DNA of 64,000 nucleotides from Fodinibacter sp963811825 (GCA_963811825.1 CAWESS010000022.1:248001-312000), one strand, 5' to 3'. Positions 53,863 through 62,534 are shown, counted from the first letter of the stretch. The notes: generated from the letters alone by a model not told the origin. Translations and numbers: made by a program.

Positions 53863-54996
53863 ATGACCACGGCGATGCCCTCCCTCGACCTGCTCCGGTC
53901 GTTGTCGGACGAGCACGTGCTGAGCGCCCTGATCGACCACCCCCGCCTGACCCGGACCGAGCTCGCCGACCTCACCGGCATCTCCAAGCCCACCGTCTCC
54001 GAGAGCGTGCGCCGGCTCGTGGCGGCCGGCTTGGCGCTGGACACCGGCGAACGCACGACCGGGAGGGGGCGGTCCGGTGCGTACTTCGCCCTCTCGCCGA
54101 CCCTGGCGGGCGCGCTCGTCGTCAGCATCGCCCCGGATGCCGTGAGCGCCGAGTGCGTCGACGTGCGAGGTCACGTCCAATCCCGTTCTGTGCGAGCACT
54201 TCCCGGCACGACGCGTCCGGCGACCGTGCGGCGCGCGCTGAAGGCCGCGGCATCCGAGGCGGTGTCCCACGGTGCGCGGACCCCGGCCATGGCGGTGGTC
54301 AGCGCCGCCGATCCGGTCGACCGGGCGTCGGGGCGCCTGGTCCACCTGCCCGACTCGCCGTTCCTCATCGGGGAGTTCGACCCGGTGAAGGACCTCGACG
54401 AGTTCGTGACGGGCGACGTCGACGTCGACAACGACGTCAACTGGGCCGCTCGCGCGGAGGCCGTTGCCCTGGCGGACGCGGGGGAGCCTGACGACTTCAC
54501 GTACCTGCACCTGGGGACGGGCCTGGGGTGTGCGGTCGTCAGTGAGGGCGCCGTGCTGCGCGGCCACGGCGGCCTCGCCGGTGAGGTCGCGCACGTCATC
54601 ACGTGCGACCAGCGCGGGCGTGCGGTGACGTTCACCGGCTTCTTCGAGGCCGCCGGGCTGCGCCAGCTCGCCACCCCGGCGGTCGACGTGGGAGCCCTGA
54701 TCGAACGGGTCGAGGCAGGCGGCCGGTCCGCGGCCACGTTCCGCGCGAGCCTCGGCGATGCCGTGGCGGGGGTGCTGACCGCCGTGATCGCCCTGGCGGA
54801 CCCCGGTCTCGTGGTCGTCGGGGGTGAGTGGGGCAAGCACCCCGCGGTGCTCGACGCCATCCGTGACGGGCTGACCCGAGCACCTCGTGGCGTCGACGTG
54901 CGGGCGCCCCTCTGCGTGGACGAACCGGCCCTGGCGGGTGCTCGCGAGCACGCCGTGCAACGCCTACGGACGCAGCTCCTGCAGTCGGTCCGCTAG
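53863..54996 (+). CDS. ROK-family transcriptional regulator
   Basis: A 377-residue ROK repressor. The winged helix is LIDHPRLTRTELADLTGI then SKPTVSESVRRLVAAGLA. The ROK domain has LHLGTGLGCAVV and HGGLAGEVAHVITCDQRG, with partial sugar-kinase motifs (no clear DxGxT ATP loop, so no kinase activity is expected). It diverges from the DUF1479 gene over an 84-base AT-rich gap with two direct repeats. It is the only regulator within the hut region and might respond to a hut metabolite or to a sugar. Confidence 0.9.
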   Translation: MTTAMPSLDLLRSLSDEHVLSALIDHPRLTRTELADLTGISKPTVSESVRRLVAAGLALDTGERTTGRGRSGAYFALSPTLAGALVVSIAPDAVSAECVDVRGHVQSRSVRALPGTTRPATVRRALKAAASEAVSHGARTPAMAVVSAADPVDRASGRLVHLPDSPFLIGEFDPVKDLDEFVTGDVDVDNDVNWAARAEAVALADAGEPDDFTYLHLGTGLGCAVVSEGAVLRGHGGLAGEVAHVITCDQRGRAVTFTGFFEAAGLRQLATPAVDVGALIERVEAGGRSAATFRASLGDAVAGVLTAVIALADPGLVVVGGEWGKHPAVLDAIRDGLTRAPRGVDVRAPLCVDEPALAGAREHAVQRLRTQLLQSVR

Positions 54997-55109
54997 CGAC
55001 GAGGGAACGACGTCTCGGATCCCAGACGCCTTCCGCCGCGCATCCCTATCGGCCACCACCCGGGTGGCGGGACAGTGGTGAGGACGAACGAGACCCAAGG
55101 AGAACCGAC

Positions 55110-56765
55110 ATGGACGGCGCCCGCCCCGTGCGCAGCCCCCGCGGCACCACCCTCACGGCCCGCCAGTGGTCGACCGAGGCCCCGCTGCGCATGCTCATGA
55201 ACAACCTCGACCCCGAGAACGCCGAGCGCCCCGACGACCTCGTCGTCTACGGCGGCACCGGACGTGCGGCGCGGGACTGGAAGTCCTTCGACGCGATGGT
55301 TCGCACGCTCACCACGCTCAAGGCCGACGAGACGATGCTCGTGCAGTCGGGCCGCCCGGTCGGGGTCATGCAGACGCACGAGTGGGCGCCGCGGGTGCTC
55401 ATCGCCAACTCCAACCTCGTCGGCGACTGGGCGACCTGGCCCGAGTTCCGCCGCCTCGAGCACCTGGGCCTCACGATGTACGGCCAGATGACGGCCGGGT
55501 CGTGGATCTACATCGGCACCCAGGGCATCGTCCAGGGCACCTACGAGACCTTCGGCGCCGTCGCCGAGAAGCGGTTCGACGGCACCCTCGCCGGCACGCT
55601 GACCCTCACCGCAGGGTGCGGCGGCATGGGCGGGGCCCAGCCGCTGGCCGTGACGATGAACGACGGCGTCTGCCTCATCGTCGACGTCGACCCCGCCCGG
55701 CTGCACCGCCGGGTCGAGCACCGCTACCTCGACGAGGTGGCCCACGACCTCGACGATGCCGTCGAGAAGGTGCTGCGGGCCAAGGCCGAGCGCCGCGCCT
55801 GGTCCGTCGGCGTCGTCGGCAACGCCGCCGAGGTCTTCCCCGAGCTGCTGCGCCGGGGCGTGCCGATCGACATCGTCACCGACCAGACGAGTGCCCACGA
55901 CCCGCTCTCCTACCTGCCCGAGGGTGTCGCGATCGAGGAGTGGGCCGAGCTGGCCGAGAAGAAGCCCGAGGAGTTCACCGACCGGGCGCGCACCTCGATG
56001 GCCAGGCACGTGCAGGCGATGGTCGACTTCATGGACGCCGGGGCGGAGGTCTTCGACTACGGCAACTCCATCCGCGACGAGGCCCGGCAGGGCGGTTGCG
56101 AGCGCGCGTTCGACTTCCCCGGTTTCGTCCCGGCCTACATCCGCCCGCTGTTCTGCGAGGGCAAGGGCCCGTTCCGCTGGGCCGCCCTCTCGGGAGACCC
56201 GCGCGACATCGCGGCCACCGACAAGGCCGTGCTCGACCTCTTCCCCGACAACGACCGGCTGCACAAGTGGATGCGCGGGGCGCAGGAGCGCATCGCCTTC
56301 CAGGGCCTGCCGGCACGCATCTGCTGGCTCGGTCAGGGTGAGCGCGACAAGGCGGGCCTGGCGTTCAACGACCTCGTGCGCACCGGCGCCGTCCAGGCGC
56401 CCATCGTCATCGGCCGCGACCACCTCGACACCGGGTCGGTGGCCAGCCCCTACCGCGAGACCGAGTCGATGCTCGACGGTTCGGACGCCATCGCCGACTG
56501 GCCGCTGCTCAACGCGCTCGTCAACACGGCATCCGGGGCGTCGTGGGTGTCGATCCACCACGGTGGTGGCGTCGGCATCGGGCGCTCACTGCACGCCGGG
56601 CAGGTCTGCCTCGCCGACGGCACCGACCTCGCGGCGCAGAAGCTCGAGCGGGTGCTCACCAACGACCCGGCCATGGGCGTCATCCGCCACGTCGACGCCG
56701 GCTACGACATCGCCGAGCGCACCGCAGCCGAGCAGGGCGTCCGTATCCCGATGCGCGAGTCCTGA
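55110..56765 (+). CDS. hutU: Urocanate hydratase
   Basis: A 551-residue urocanase, converting urocanate to imidazolonepropionate with tightly bound NAD+. It begins RSPRGTTLTARQWSTEAPLR, then VYGGTGRAARDWKSFDAMVR, MYGQMTAGSWIYIGTQGIVQ, LTAGCGGMGGAQPLA, DYGNSIRDEA and VSIHHGGGVGIG. Length and sequence are normal. AAGGAG lies 9 bases before the ATG. A separate transcript from hutH is likely, as the DUF1479-ROK pair lies between. A 15-bp hairpin follows. Confidence 0.97.
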   Translation: MDGARPVRSPRGTTLTARQWSTEAPLRMLMNNLDPENAERPDDLVVYGGTGRAARDWKSFDAMVRTLTTLKADETMLVQSGRPVGVMQTHEWAPRVLIANSNLVGDWATWPEFRRLEHLGLTMYGQMTAGSWIYIGTQGIVQGTYETFGAVAEKRFDGTLAGTLTLTAGCGGMGGAQPLAVTMNDGVCLIVDVDPARLHRRVEHRYLDEVAHDLDDAVEKVLRAKAERRAWSVGVVGNAAEVFPELLRRGVPIDIVTDQTSAHDPLSYLPEGVAIEEWAELAEKKPEEFTDRARTSMARHVQAMVDFMDAGAEVFDYGNSIRDEARQGGCERAFDFPGFVPAYIRPLFCEGKGPFRWAALSGDPRDIAATDKAVLDLFPDNDRLHKWMRGAQERIAFQGLPARICWLGQGERDKAGLAFNDLVRTGAVQAPIVIGRDHLDTGSVASPYRETESMLDGSDAIADWPLLNALVNTASGASWVSIHHGGGVGIGRSLHAGQVCLADGTDLAAQKLERVLTNDPAMGVIRHVDAGYDIAERTAAEQGVRIPMRES

Positions 56766-56805
56766 CCCCACCAAGCCCGACCCCACCCCACCAGCCCACT
56801 ACACC

Positions 56806-56880
56806 CCGACTTCGTGCGACCTGGGTGCGGTTCTGGCGCAGATCAGCGCCCGGAACCGCCTACAAGTCGCACGAAGTCGG
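56806..56880. terminator. Long two-part hairpin between convergent hutU and ybaK
   Basis: CCGACTTCGTGCGAC (56806-56820) pairs perfectly with 56866-56880. Inside, GCGGTTCTGGCGC (56827-56839) pairs nearly fully with 56846-56859. It ends 3 bases before the ybaK stop, so it may terminate both transcripts. Confidence 0.7.
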
Positions 56881-56882
56881 TT

Positions 56883-57356
56883 CTAGGCGGGGTCGGTCAC
56901 GTCGGCGACGTCGGCACCCAGGGCGACCAGCGCGGCATCCGCCTCGACCGTCGCGGCCACGCCGTGCGCCCCTGCCCCGAACGACACCGTGCGCCCGGTC
57001 ATCGTCTCGTCGGCGATCACCGGCCATGCCGTGCTCGACCCGAACGGCGTGATCGTGCCGCGTTCGTAACCGGTCACCTCGAGCGCGGTCACGGCATCGG
57101 GCATCGACAGCCGGCTCACCCCGAGGTGCGCTCGCAGCTTCGGCCACGAGATCTCCCGGTCGCCGGGCACGAGCACGAACAGGAAGTCGCCATCGCCACG
57201 CCGCACCACGAGTGTCTTCACGATGTCGCGCGGCTGCACGCCGCGGGCCGCCGCCGCTTCCGCCAGCGAGCCCACGCGCCCGTGACGGGTCACGTCGAAC
57301 GCGATGCCGGATGCCGTGAGCGCGCCGACCGCGCGTTCCTCACCGTTGGTCGTCAT
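56883..57356 (-). CDS. YbaK/EbsC-family aminoacyl-tRNA deacylase-like protein
   Basis: A 157-residue YbaK/ProX-type editing domain. RHGRVGSLAEAAAARGVQPR then DIVKTLVVRRGDGDFLFVLV carries the catalytic Lys, and FGSSTAWPVIADETM plus SFGAGAHGVA are conserved. The family clears mischarged Cys- or Ala-tRNAPro. It is in the hut region by position only. A TACGCT -10 six bases before the ATG gives it a leaderless transcript. Confidence 0.93.
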   Translation of the reverse strand: MTTNGEERAVGALTASGIAFDVTRHGRVGSLAEAAAARGVQPRDIVKTLVVRRGDGDFLFVLVPGDREISWPKLRAHLGVSRLSMPDAVTALEVTGYERGTITPFGSSTAWPVIADETMTGRTVSFGAGAHGVAATVEADAALVALGADVADVTDPA

Positions 57357-57362
57357 CGGGCA

Positions 57363-57368
57363 AGCGTA
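57363..57368 (-). promoter_or_regulatory. -10 hexamer of leaderless promoter (TACGCT)
   Basis: TACGCT on the minus strand ends 6 bases before the ATG at 57356. Confidence 0.55.
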
Positions 57369-57458
57369 GGGCGCGTCCCGCCCGACGGGGACCGGCCCAC
57401 GGTCTGGCACCCGAGACAAGTCCACTGCGCTTGCGCCCCCGCGGCGCGTCCGGAGTTG

Positions 57459-57469
57459 GTCCAATGGAC
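57459..57469. promoter_or_regulatory. Palindrome GTCCAATGGAC before second hut operon
   Basis: An 11-base perfect palindrome ending 2 bases before the M20 gene's ATG. Its core TCCAATGGA is the same as the one before hutH, and I see no other copy in the window. Confidence 0.4.
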
Positions 57470-57471
57470 GC

Positions 57472-58761
57472 ATGGTCACGACGTCGAGCCCAGGGGGAGC
57501 GGTGGGATCCTCGGGGCCAGCCGCCAGCGGCTTCCGCCGGATGTGGCACGACATCGAGTCGATCGGCCTGGATGCCGGGAGTGGCGGGTACCAGCGGTTC
57601 GCCTGGACGCGCGAGGACCACGACCTGCGCGAGTGGTTCTCCGGGCAGTGCACCGATCGCGGCCTCGACCTCACGACCGACCGCATGGGGAACCAGTGGG
57701 CCTGGTGGGGAGATGCCGATGCCGCCGTCGCCGCCGGTGACCCCGGCGTCGTCATCGGTTCGCACCTGGACTCGGTGCCCGACGGGGGAGCGTTCGACGG
57801 CCCGCTCGGCGTCGTCGGCGCCCTGGCCGCGATCGACCAGCTGCGGTCCACCGGCTTCACCCCGACCCGGCCCGTCGGGGTCGTCAACTTCGCCGACGAG
57901 GAGGGCGCCCGCTTCGGGGTGGCCTGCGCCGGCTCCCGGGTGATCACCGGCGTGCTCGGCGCCGACCGGGCACGGGGCCTCACCGACCGCGACGGCACGA
58001 CCATGGCCGACGCGATGCGCACCGCCGGCCGCGACCCCGCCAGCCTGGGCCGTGACGACGAGACGCTGGCGAGGATCGGCACCTTCGTCGAGCTGCACGT
58101 CGAGCAGGGCCGGGCCCTGGTCGACCTCGGCCACGCGGTCGGTGTCGGCAGCGACATCTGGCCGCACGGCCGGTGGCGCGTCGATCTTCCCGGTGAGGCC
58201 AACCACGCCGGCACGACCCGCCTCGAGGACCGCGAGGACGCCATGCTCGGGCTCGCGGCCGTGATCATCGCGGCCCGCCGCTCGGCGATGGACCACGGGT
58301 GCGTCGCCACCGTCGGCAAGGTGCACGTCGTGCCGGGCGGCGTCAACGCGATCGCGAGCCTCGCCACGGGGTGGCTCGACGCCAGGGGAGCGGACGCGGA
58401 TGCCGTGCGCAGCGTCGTCGCGGACGTCGGGGAGGTCGTCGCCGACTTCGAGGGCCTCGTGACCCAGGAGTCGTGGACCCCGACGACGATGTTCGACCCG
58501 GCCCTCGTGCGCCGGATGGCGACCCGTGTCGGGGGTCTGCCGGTCATCGGCACCGGTGCAGGGCACGACGCCGGCATCCTGGCCAACCACGGCATCCGCG
58601 CAGCGATGTTGTACGTGCGGAACCCGACCGGGGTGTCGCACTCCCCCGACGAGTGGGCGTCGGCGGACGACTGCGTGGCCGGCATCCTCGCGCTCGCCGA
58701 CATCGTCAGCGACCTCGCAGGAGGGGCGGCCACACCACCGCCCGGGGACCCGCAGGAATGA
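57472..58761 (+). CDS. M20-family allantoate amidohydrolase-like / N-carbamoyl amino acid hydrolase
   Basis: A 429-residue zinc-dependent amidohydrolase. Metal ligands are in GSHLDSVPDGGAFDGPLGVV (His and Asp), FADEEGARFG (Glu), and GAGHDAGILA (His). VELHVEQGRALVDLG and LPGEANHAGTTRLEDREDAM are typical of allantoate amidohydrolases and N-carbamoyl-L-amino acid hydrolases. Its stop overlaps hutF (ATGA), placing it first in the hutF-hutI operon. With no HutG present, it probably removes the formyl (or formimino) group from the glutamate derivative, by inference. Confidence 0.92.
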   Translation: MVTTSSPGGAVGSSGPAASGFRRMWHDIESIGLDAGSGGYQRFAWTREDHDLREWFSGQCTDRGLDLTTDRMGNQWAWWGDADAAVAAGDPGVVIGSHLDSVPDGGAFDGPLGVVGALAAIDQLRSTGFTPTRPVGVVNFADEEGARFGVACAGSRVITGVLGADRARGLTDRDGTTMADAMRTAGRDPASLGRDDETLARIGTFVELHVEQGRALVDLGHAVGVGSDIWPHGRWRVDLPGEANHAGTTRLEDREDAMLGLAAVIIAARRSAMDHGCVATVGKVHVVPGGVNAIASLATGWLDARGADADAVRSVVADVGEVVADFEGLVTQESWTPTTMFDPALVRRMATRVGGLPVIGTGAGHDAGILANHGIRAAMLYVRNPTGVSHSPDEWASADDCVAGILALADIVSDLAGGAATPPPGDPQE

Positions 58762-60084
58762 CCACCTACTGGTGCGAGCACGCTTCGCTGCCCGGCGGCG
58801 TGCGTCGGTCGGTGCGGGTCGTCGTGGCCGACGGCCGCGTCCGCGACGTGCTTCCGGGGGTCGCGGCACAGCCGGACGACGTGCTGCTGCGCGGCATCGT
58901 GCTCCCCGGCTTGGCGAACGGCCACAGCCACGCCTTCCACCGCGCGTTGCGCGGTCTGACCCACGACGACGGGGGCAACTTCTGGACCTGGCGCGAGGCG
59001 ATGTATGCCGTGACGCACCGCCTCGACCCGGACACCTACCGCTCCCTCGCGACAGCGGTCTTCGCCGAGATGGTGCTCGCCGGCTACACCGTGGTGGGCG
59101 AGTTCCACTACCTCCACCACGCCGCCGGGGGGCGCCCCTACGACGACCCGAACGCCATGGGTGTCGCGCTGATCGAGGCCGCCCGCACGGCCGGCATCCG
59201 GATCACGCTGCTCGACACCTGCTACCTCGAGGGCGGGCTCACGGCCGGTGGGCACGTGCCGTTGGACGAGGTGCAGCAGCGCTTCTCCGACGGCAGCGTG
59301 AAGGCCTGGGCGGAGCGGGTCGACCTCATGGACGGCGACGCGACCACCCGCATCGGCACCGCGGTGCACTCGGTGCGGGCGGTGCCCGGGCCCGACCTCG
59401 CGGCCGTCGGGGAGTTCGCGGCGCGCGACGGCCGACCCCTGCACGTGCACCTGTCCGAGCAGCCGGGCGAGAACCTCGCGTGCGAGGGGTTCTACGAATG
59501 CTCGCCGACCGAGCTGCTCGCCAAGAATGGTCTGCTCACGGAGGCGACGACCGTGGTGCATGCAACTCACCTGTCCGAGATGGACATCGGGCTGCTCGGC
59601 GCAGCACGCTCCACCGCGTGCTTCTGCCCGACGACCGAGCGCGACCTCGCCGACGGCATCGGCCCGGCCCGGGTGCTGCACGATGCCGGGCGCGCCGCTG
59701 TCGCTCGGGTCCGACCAGCACGCCGTCATCGACCCGTTCGAGGAGATGCGCGCGGTCGAGATGCACGAACGGCTCGACAGCCTCGAGCGCGGGCGGTTCG
59801 GCCCCACCGAGCTCCTCGGCATGGCCTGCCTGCACGGCTACCGGTCACTCGGGTGGGACGACGGCGGCGTCATCGCGCGTGGCCAGCTCGCCGACCTCGT
59901 CGCCGTGCGTCTGGACAGCCCCCGCACGGCCGGCTGCGATCCGGCGCAGGTGCTCTACGCCGCGACGTCCGCCGACGTGACCGACGTCGTCGTCGGCGGC
60001 GATCAGGTGGTGGTGGCCGGGCAGCACCGGTTGGGCGACGTCGGGTCGCTCCTCAGCCAGGCGATCGCGGCGGTGCGCCGATGA
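58758..60084 (+). pseudogene. hutF: Formimidoylglutamate deiminase, interrupted by one frameshift
   Basis: A HutF of about 442 residues, which deaminates N-formimidoyl-L-glutamate to N-formyl-L-glutamate. The first frame has GLANGHSHAFHRALRG (metal His pair), FHYLHHAAGGRPYDDPNAMG, VHLSEQPGE and CFCPTTERDLADG. The next frame continues APLSLGSDQHAVIDPFEEMR (metal Asp region) to the end. The join is at the GGG of 59698-59700, where one G is extra. Everything else is intact. The start overlaps the M20 gene and the end overlaps hutI's likely ATG. Confidence 0.92.
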
Positions 60085-60108
60085 CCACAGGGCACGGCAT
60101 CCGGCTCG

Positions 60109-61299
60109 GTGCTCGTCACGGGTATCGGCGAGCTCGTCACCTGCGCCGGCGCCGACGGCGGCACCCCCGTCGATGCCCGGGTCACGGCGGCTCAGCGCCT
60201 CGGCCTCCGGCGTGACGCCGCGGTCGCGGCCGTCGACGGGGTCATCACCTGGGTCGGGCGGGCCGACTCGGCCCCCGCGGCCGACCGCCGCATCGACGTC
60301 GGCGGCCGCGCCGTGGTGCCCGGCTTCGTCGACAGCCACAGCCACCTCGTCTACGCGGGCGACCGGGCGGGCGAGTTCAGCGCGCGGATGGCCGGCACCC
60401 CCTACGACGGCGGCGGCATCGGGGTCTCCGTCACCGCGACCCGGGCCGCCGGCGACGACGAGCTGCGCGGACTCCTGCGGGCCCGGATCGCCGAGATGCG
60501 GGCCCTCGGCACGACGACCGTCGAGGTCAAGAGCGGCTACGGGCTGAGCGTCGCCGACGAGGAGCGCTCGCTGCGGCTGGCCCGCGAGGTCACCGACGAG
60601 ACGACCTTCCTCGGTGCCCACGTCGTGCCGCCGGATGCCCGCGGCGACCGGGCGGCCTACCTCGACCTCGTGTGCGGGCCGATGCTCGAGGCGTGCGCAC
60701 CCCACGCCCGCTGGATCGACGTCTTCTGCGAGCCGGCCTCGCCGCACGCCTTCACCGAGGACGAGGCGCGACGGGTGCTCGTGGCAGGGCGGGATGCCGG
60801 TCTCGGCCTTCGCGTGCACGGGAACCAGCTCGCGGCCGGACCGGGGGTGCGGCTCGCCGTCGAGCTCGGGGCCGCGAGCGTGGACCACTGCACCTTCCTC
60901 AGCCGCGAGGACGTCGAGGCGCTCGTCGGCGCGGCCGGCACGACGGTGGCGACCCTGCTGCCGGGCGTGGAGTTCTCGACGCGCTCGCCCTACCCGGACG
61001 CGCGCGGCCTCCTCGACGCGGGGGTCGACATCGCGTTGGCGACGGACTGCAACCCGGGAACGTGCAACACGGCATCCATGCCGTTCGTCATCGCGCTCGC
61101 CGTGCGCGAGATGCGCCTGACGTCGGCCGAGGCGATCATCGCGGCGACCGTGAGCGGCGCAAAGGCGTTGCGGCGCAGCGACATCGGGCGCATCGCCGTG
61201 GGGTCGCGCGCCGACCTCGCCGTCCTCGAGGCGCCGTCGTTCGAGCACCTCGCCTACCGGCCGGGGATGCCGCTCGCCCGAGCCCTCGACCTGTCATGA
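60109..61299 (+). CDS. hutI: Imidazolonepropionase
   Basis: An amidohydrolase of 396 residues from GTG 60109, hydrolysing imidazolonepropionate to formimidoylglutamate. It has LVTGIGELVTCAG, the metal site FVDSHSHLVYAGDRAGEF, VEVKSGYGLSVADEE, FLGAHVVPPDARGDR and DCNPGTCNTASMPF. The GTG has no Shine-Dalgarno. An ATG at 60081 overlapping the hutF stop would join this frame if one G of CTCGGTG near 60105 were extra, so the true start is probably 60081. The end overlaps the following hydrolase. Confidence 0.92.
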   Translation: MLVTGIGELVTCAGADGGTPVDARVTAAQRLGLRRDAAVAAVDGVITWVGRADSAPAADRRIDVGGRAVVPGFVDSHSHLVYAGDRAGEFSARMAGTPYDGGGIGVSVTATRAAGDDELRGLLRARIAEMRALGTTTVEVKSGYGLSVADEERSLRLAREVTDETTFLGAHVVPPDARGDRAAYLDLVCGPMLEACAPHARWIDVFCEPASPHAFTEDEARRVLVAGRDAGLGLRVHGNQLAAGPGVRLAVELGAASVDHCTFLSREDVEALVGAAGTTVATLLPGVEFSTRSPYPDARGLLDAGVDIALATDCNPGTCNTASMPFVIALAVREMRLTSAEAIIAATVSGAKALRRSDIGRIAVGSRADLAVLEAPSFEHLAYRPGMPLARALDLS

Positions 61300-62126
61300 G
61301 CTCTGCTGGGCGGCTGGACGTCACGCAGGGCACGTTCGCGAACGGCATGGAGTACGCCTCCTGGGGCACCGGCCCGAAGGTGCTGCTCTCCATCGGCGGT
61401 GGTCCGGGCAGCTCGGTGCCGAGCGGGCTGTCCCTGCGGATGTCGCAGCGCTGGTTCGCGCCGTTCACCAGCGCCGGGTACACCGTCTGGCACGTGACCC
61501 GCCGCCGGAACATGCCGCGCGGACACGAAGTGGCCGACGTCGCCGACGACTACGCCGAGGTGATCGCCGACGAGCTCGGAGGCCGGGCCGACCTCGTCGT
61601 CGGGGTCTCGTACGGCGGGATGGTCGCGCAGCTGCTGGCGGCGCGGCACGGGGACCGCATCGGTCACGTCGCGATCATCTCGGCCGCAGCCCAGGTCAAG
61701 GCCTCGGGGCGGGAGGTCGACGCACGCATCGCGGATGCCGTGGCGCGCGGCGACCACGCCGGCGCCGGTGCCGCGTTCGCCGAGTACGTGGTGCCCGGCC
61801 AGCGCGCGCGCGTGATCCGGCGACTCCTGGGCCCGCTCGTCGCGCGCCTGGCCATCACCGGTCGCGCCTACCCGCCCACGGACGTCCTCGTGGAGTGCGA
61901 GTCGGAGGTGACCTTCGACGCGAGAGCCGCGCTGCCCGGCATCCGCGTGCCCGTGATCCTTCTCTGCGGAGACCGCGACCAGTTCTTCGCGTGGGACGTC
62001 GTCGAGGAGACCGCCGCGCTCATCCCCGACAGTGACCTCGTCCGGTACGAGGGGCGCGGGCACGGCTGGGTGACCTCGTCGAAGCAGGTTCCCCCGGAGG
62101 TGCTGGCCTTCGTCAGCCGCACCTGA
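61296..62126 (+). CDS. Alpha/beta hydrolase
   Basis: A 276-residue alpha/beta hydrolase, last gene of the hut operon (ATGA overlap). IGGGPGSSVPSG is the oxyanion loop, VVGVSYGGMVAQLL the nucleophile elbow (G-V-S-Y-G), LCGDRDQFFAWDV the acid and EGRGHGWVTSS the His. No signal peptide. The family is the broad 'alpha/beta fold hydrolase' group. Coupling to hutI suggests a link to histidine or imidazole compounds, but the substrate is unknown. Confidence 0.88.
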   Translation: MSSAGRLDVTQGTFANGMEYASWGTGPKVLLSIGGGPGSSVPSGLSLRMSQRWFAPFTSAGYTVWHVTRRRNMPRGHEVADVADDYAEVIADELGGRADLVVGVSYGGMVAQLLAARHGDRIGHVAIISAAAQVKASGREVDARIADAVARGDHAGAGAAFAEYVVPGQRARVIRRLLGPLVARLAITGRAYPPTDVLVECESEVTFDARAALPGIRVPVILLCGDRDQFFAWDVVEETAALIPDSDLVRYEGRGHGWVTSSKQVPPEVLAFVSRT

Positions 62127-62165
62127 GCGTGACCGCCGTGGGCAACAGCCCTCGGGCGGCGACCC

Positions 62166-62441
62166 TCAGACGGGCTCGTCGCGGATGGCCTCGGGCAGGT
62201 GCCCCGCCGAGTGCTCGTAGAACTTGGCGGCCCTGCGGGTGGCGAGCGTCTTGGCGGCGCCGACCGCGAGCCCGGTGATCGCGGCATACGCCACGGCCTT
62301 GGCCAACGGGGCGTTGGGGCTCTTGGGGTTGACGTCGTCGTCGACGGTCCGTGCCCAGATGGCGTCGATGACCTTGGTCGCGATGATCCCGGCCAGAATC
62401 GCACCCCCGGTGCCCATGATCTTCCAGGCGAGTGGGCCCAT
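62166..62441 (-). CDS. DUF4235 membrane protein
   Basis: A 91-residue protein of the actinobacterial DUF4235 family: MGPLAWKIMGTGGAILAGII, ATKVIDAIWARTVDDDVNPK and a second helix KAVAYAAITGLAVGAAK. The ATG at 62441 is chosen because AAAGGA lies 9-14 bases upstream; a further ATG six codons earlier is possible. Function is unknown. It diverges from the thiamine-related transcript. Confidence 0.88.
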   Translation of the reverse strand: MGPLAWKIMGTGGAILAGIIATKVIDAIWARTVDDDVNPKSPNAPLAKAVAYAAITGLAVGAAKTLATRRAAKFYEHSAGHLPEAIRDEPV

Positions 62442-62500
62442 GACGGTCAGTCCTTTCATCGGATGCCGGGTGCACCGTGTACAGCCCAACGAAGTCGCCG

Positions 62501-62528
62501 CCACTCTAACCGCCAGGGGTTAGAGTGG
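62501..62528. promoter_or_regulatory. Palindrome overlapping the riboswitch promoter
   Basis: CCACTCTAACC (62501-62511) and GGTTAGAGTGG (62518-62528) are exact inverted arms with a 6-base spacer. The right arm includes TAGAGT (62521-62526), a good -10 for a start near 62533. It might be a protein site or a hairpin of the divergent gene's leader. Confidence 0.45.
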
Positions 62529-62534
62529 TGGCGT

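Noticed and set aside
56883..59822. A very long open frame on the minus strand across the M20 and hutF genes
   Set aside because: Only its first 474 bases (YbaK) show protein-like sequence. The rest is Arg/Ala/Pro/His-rich antisense translation of G+C-rich genes.
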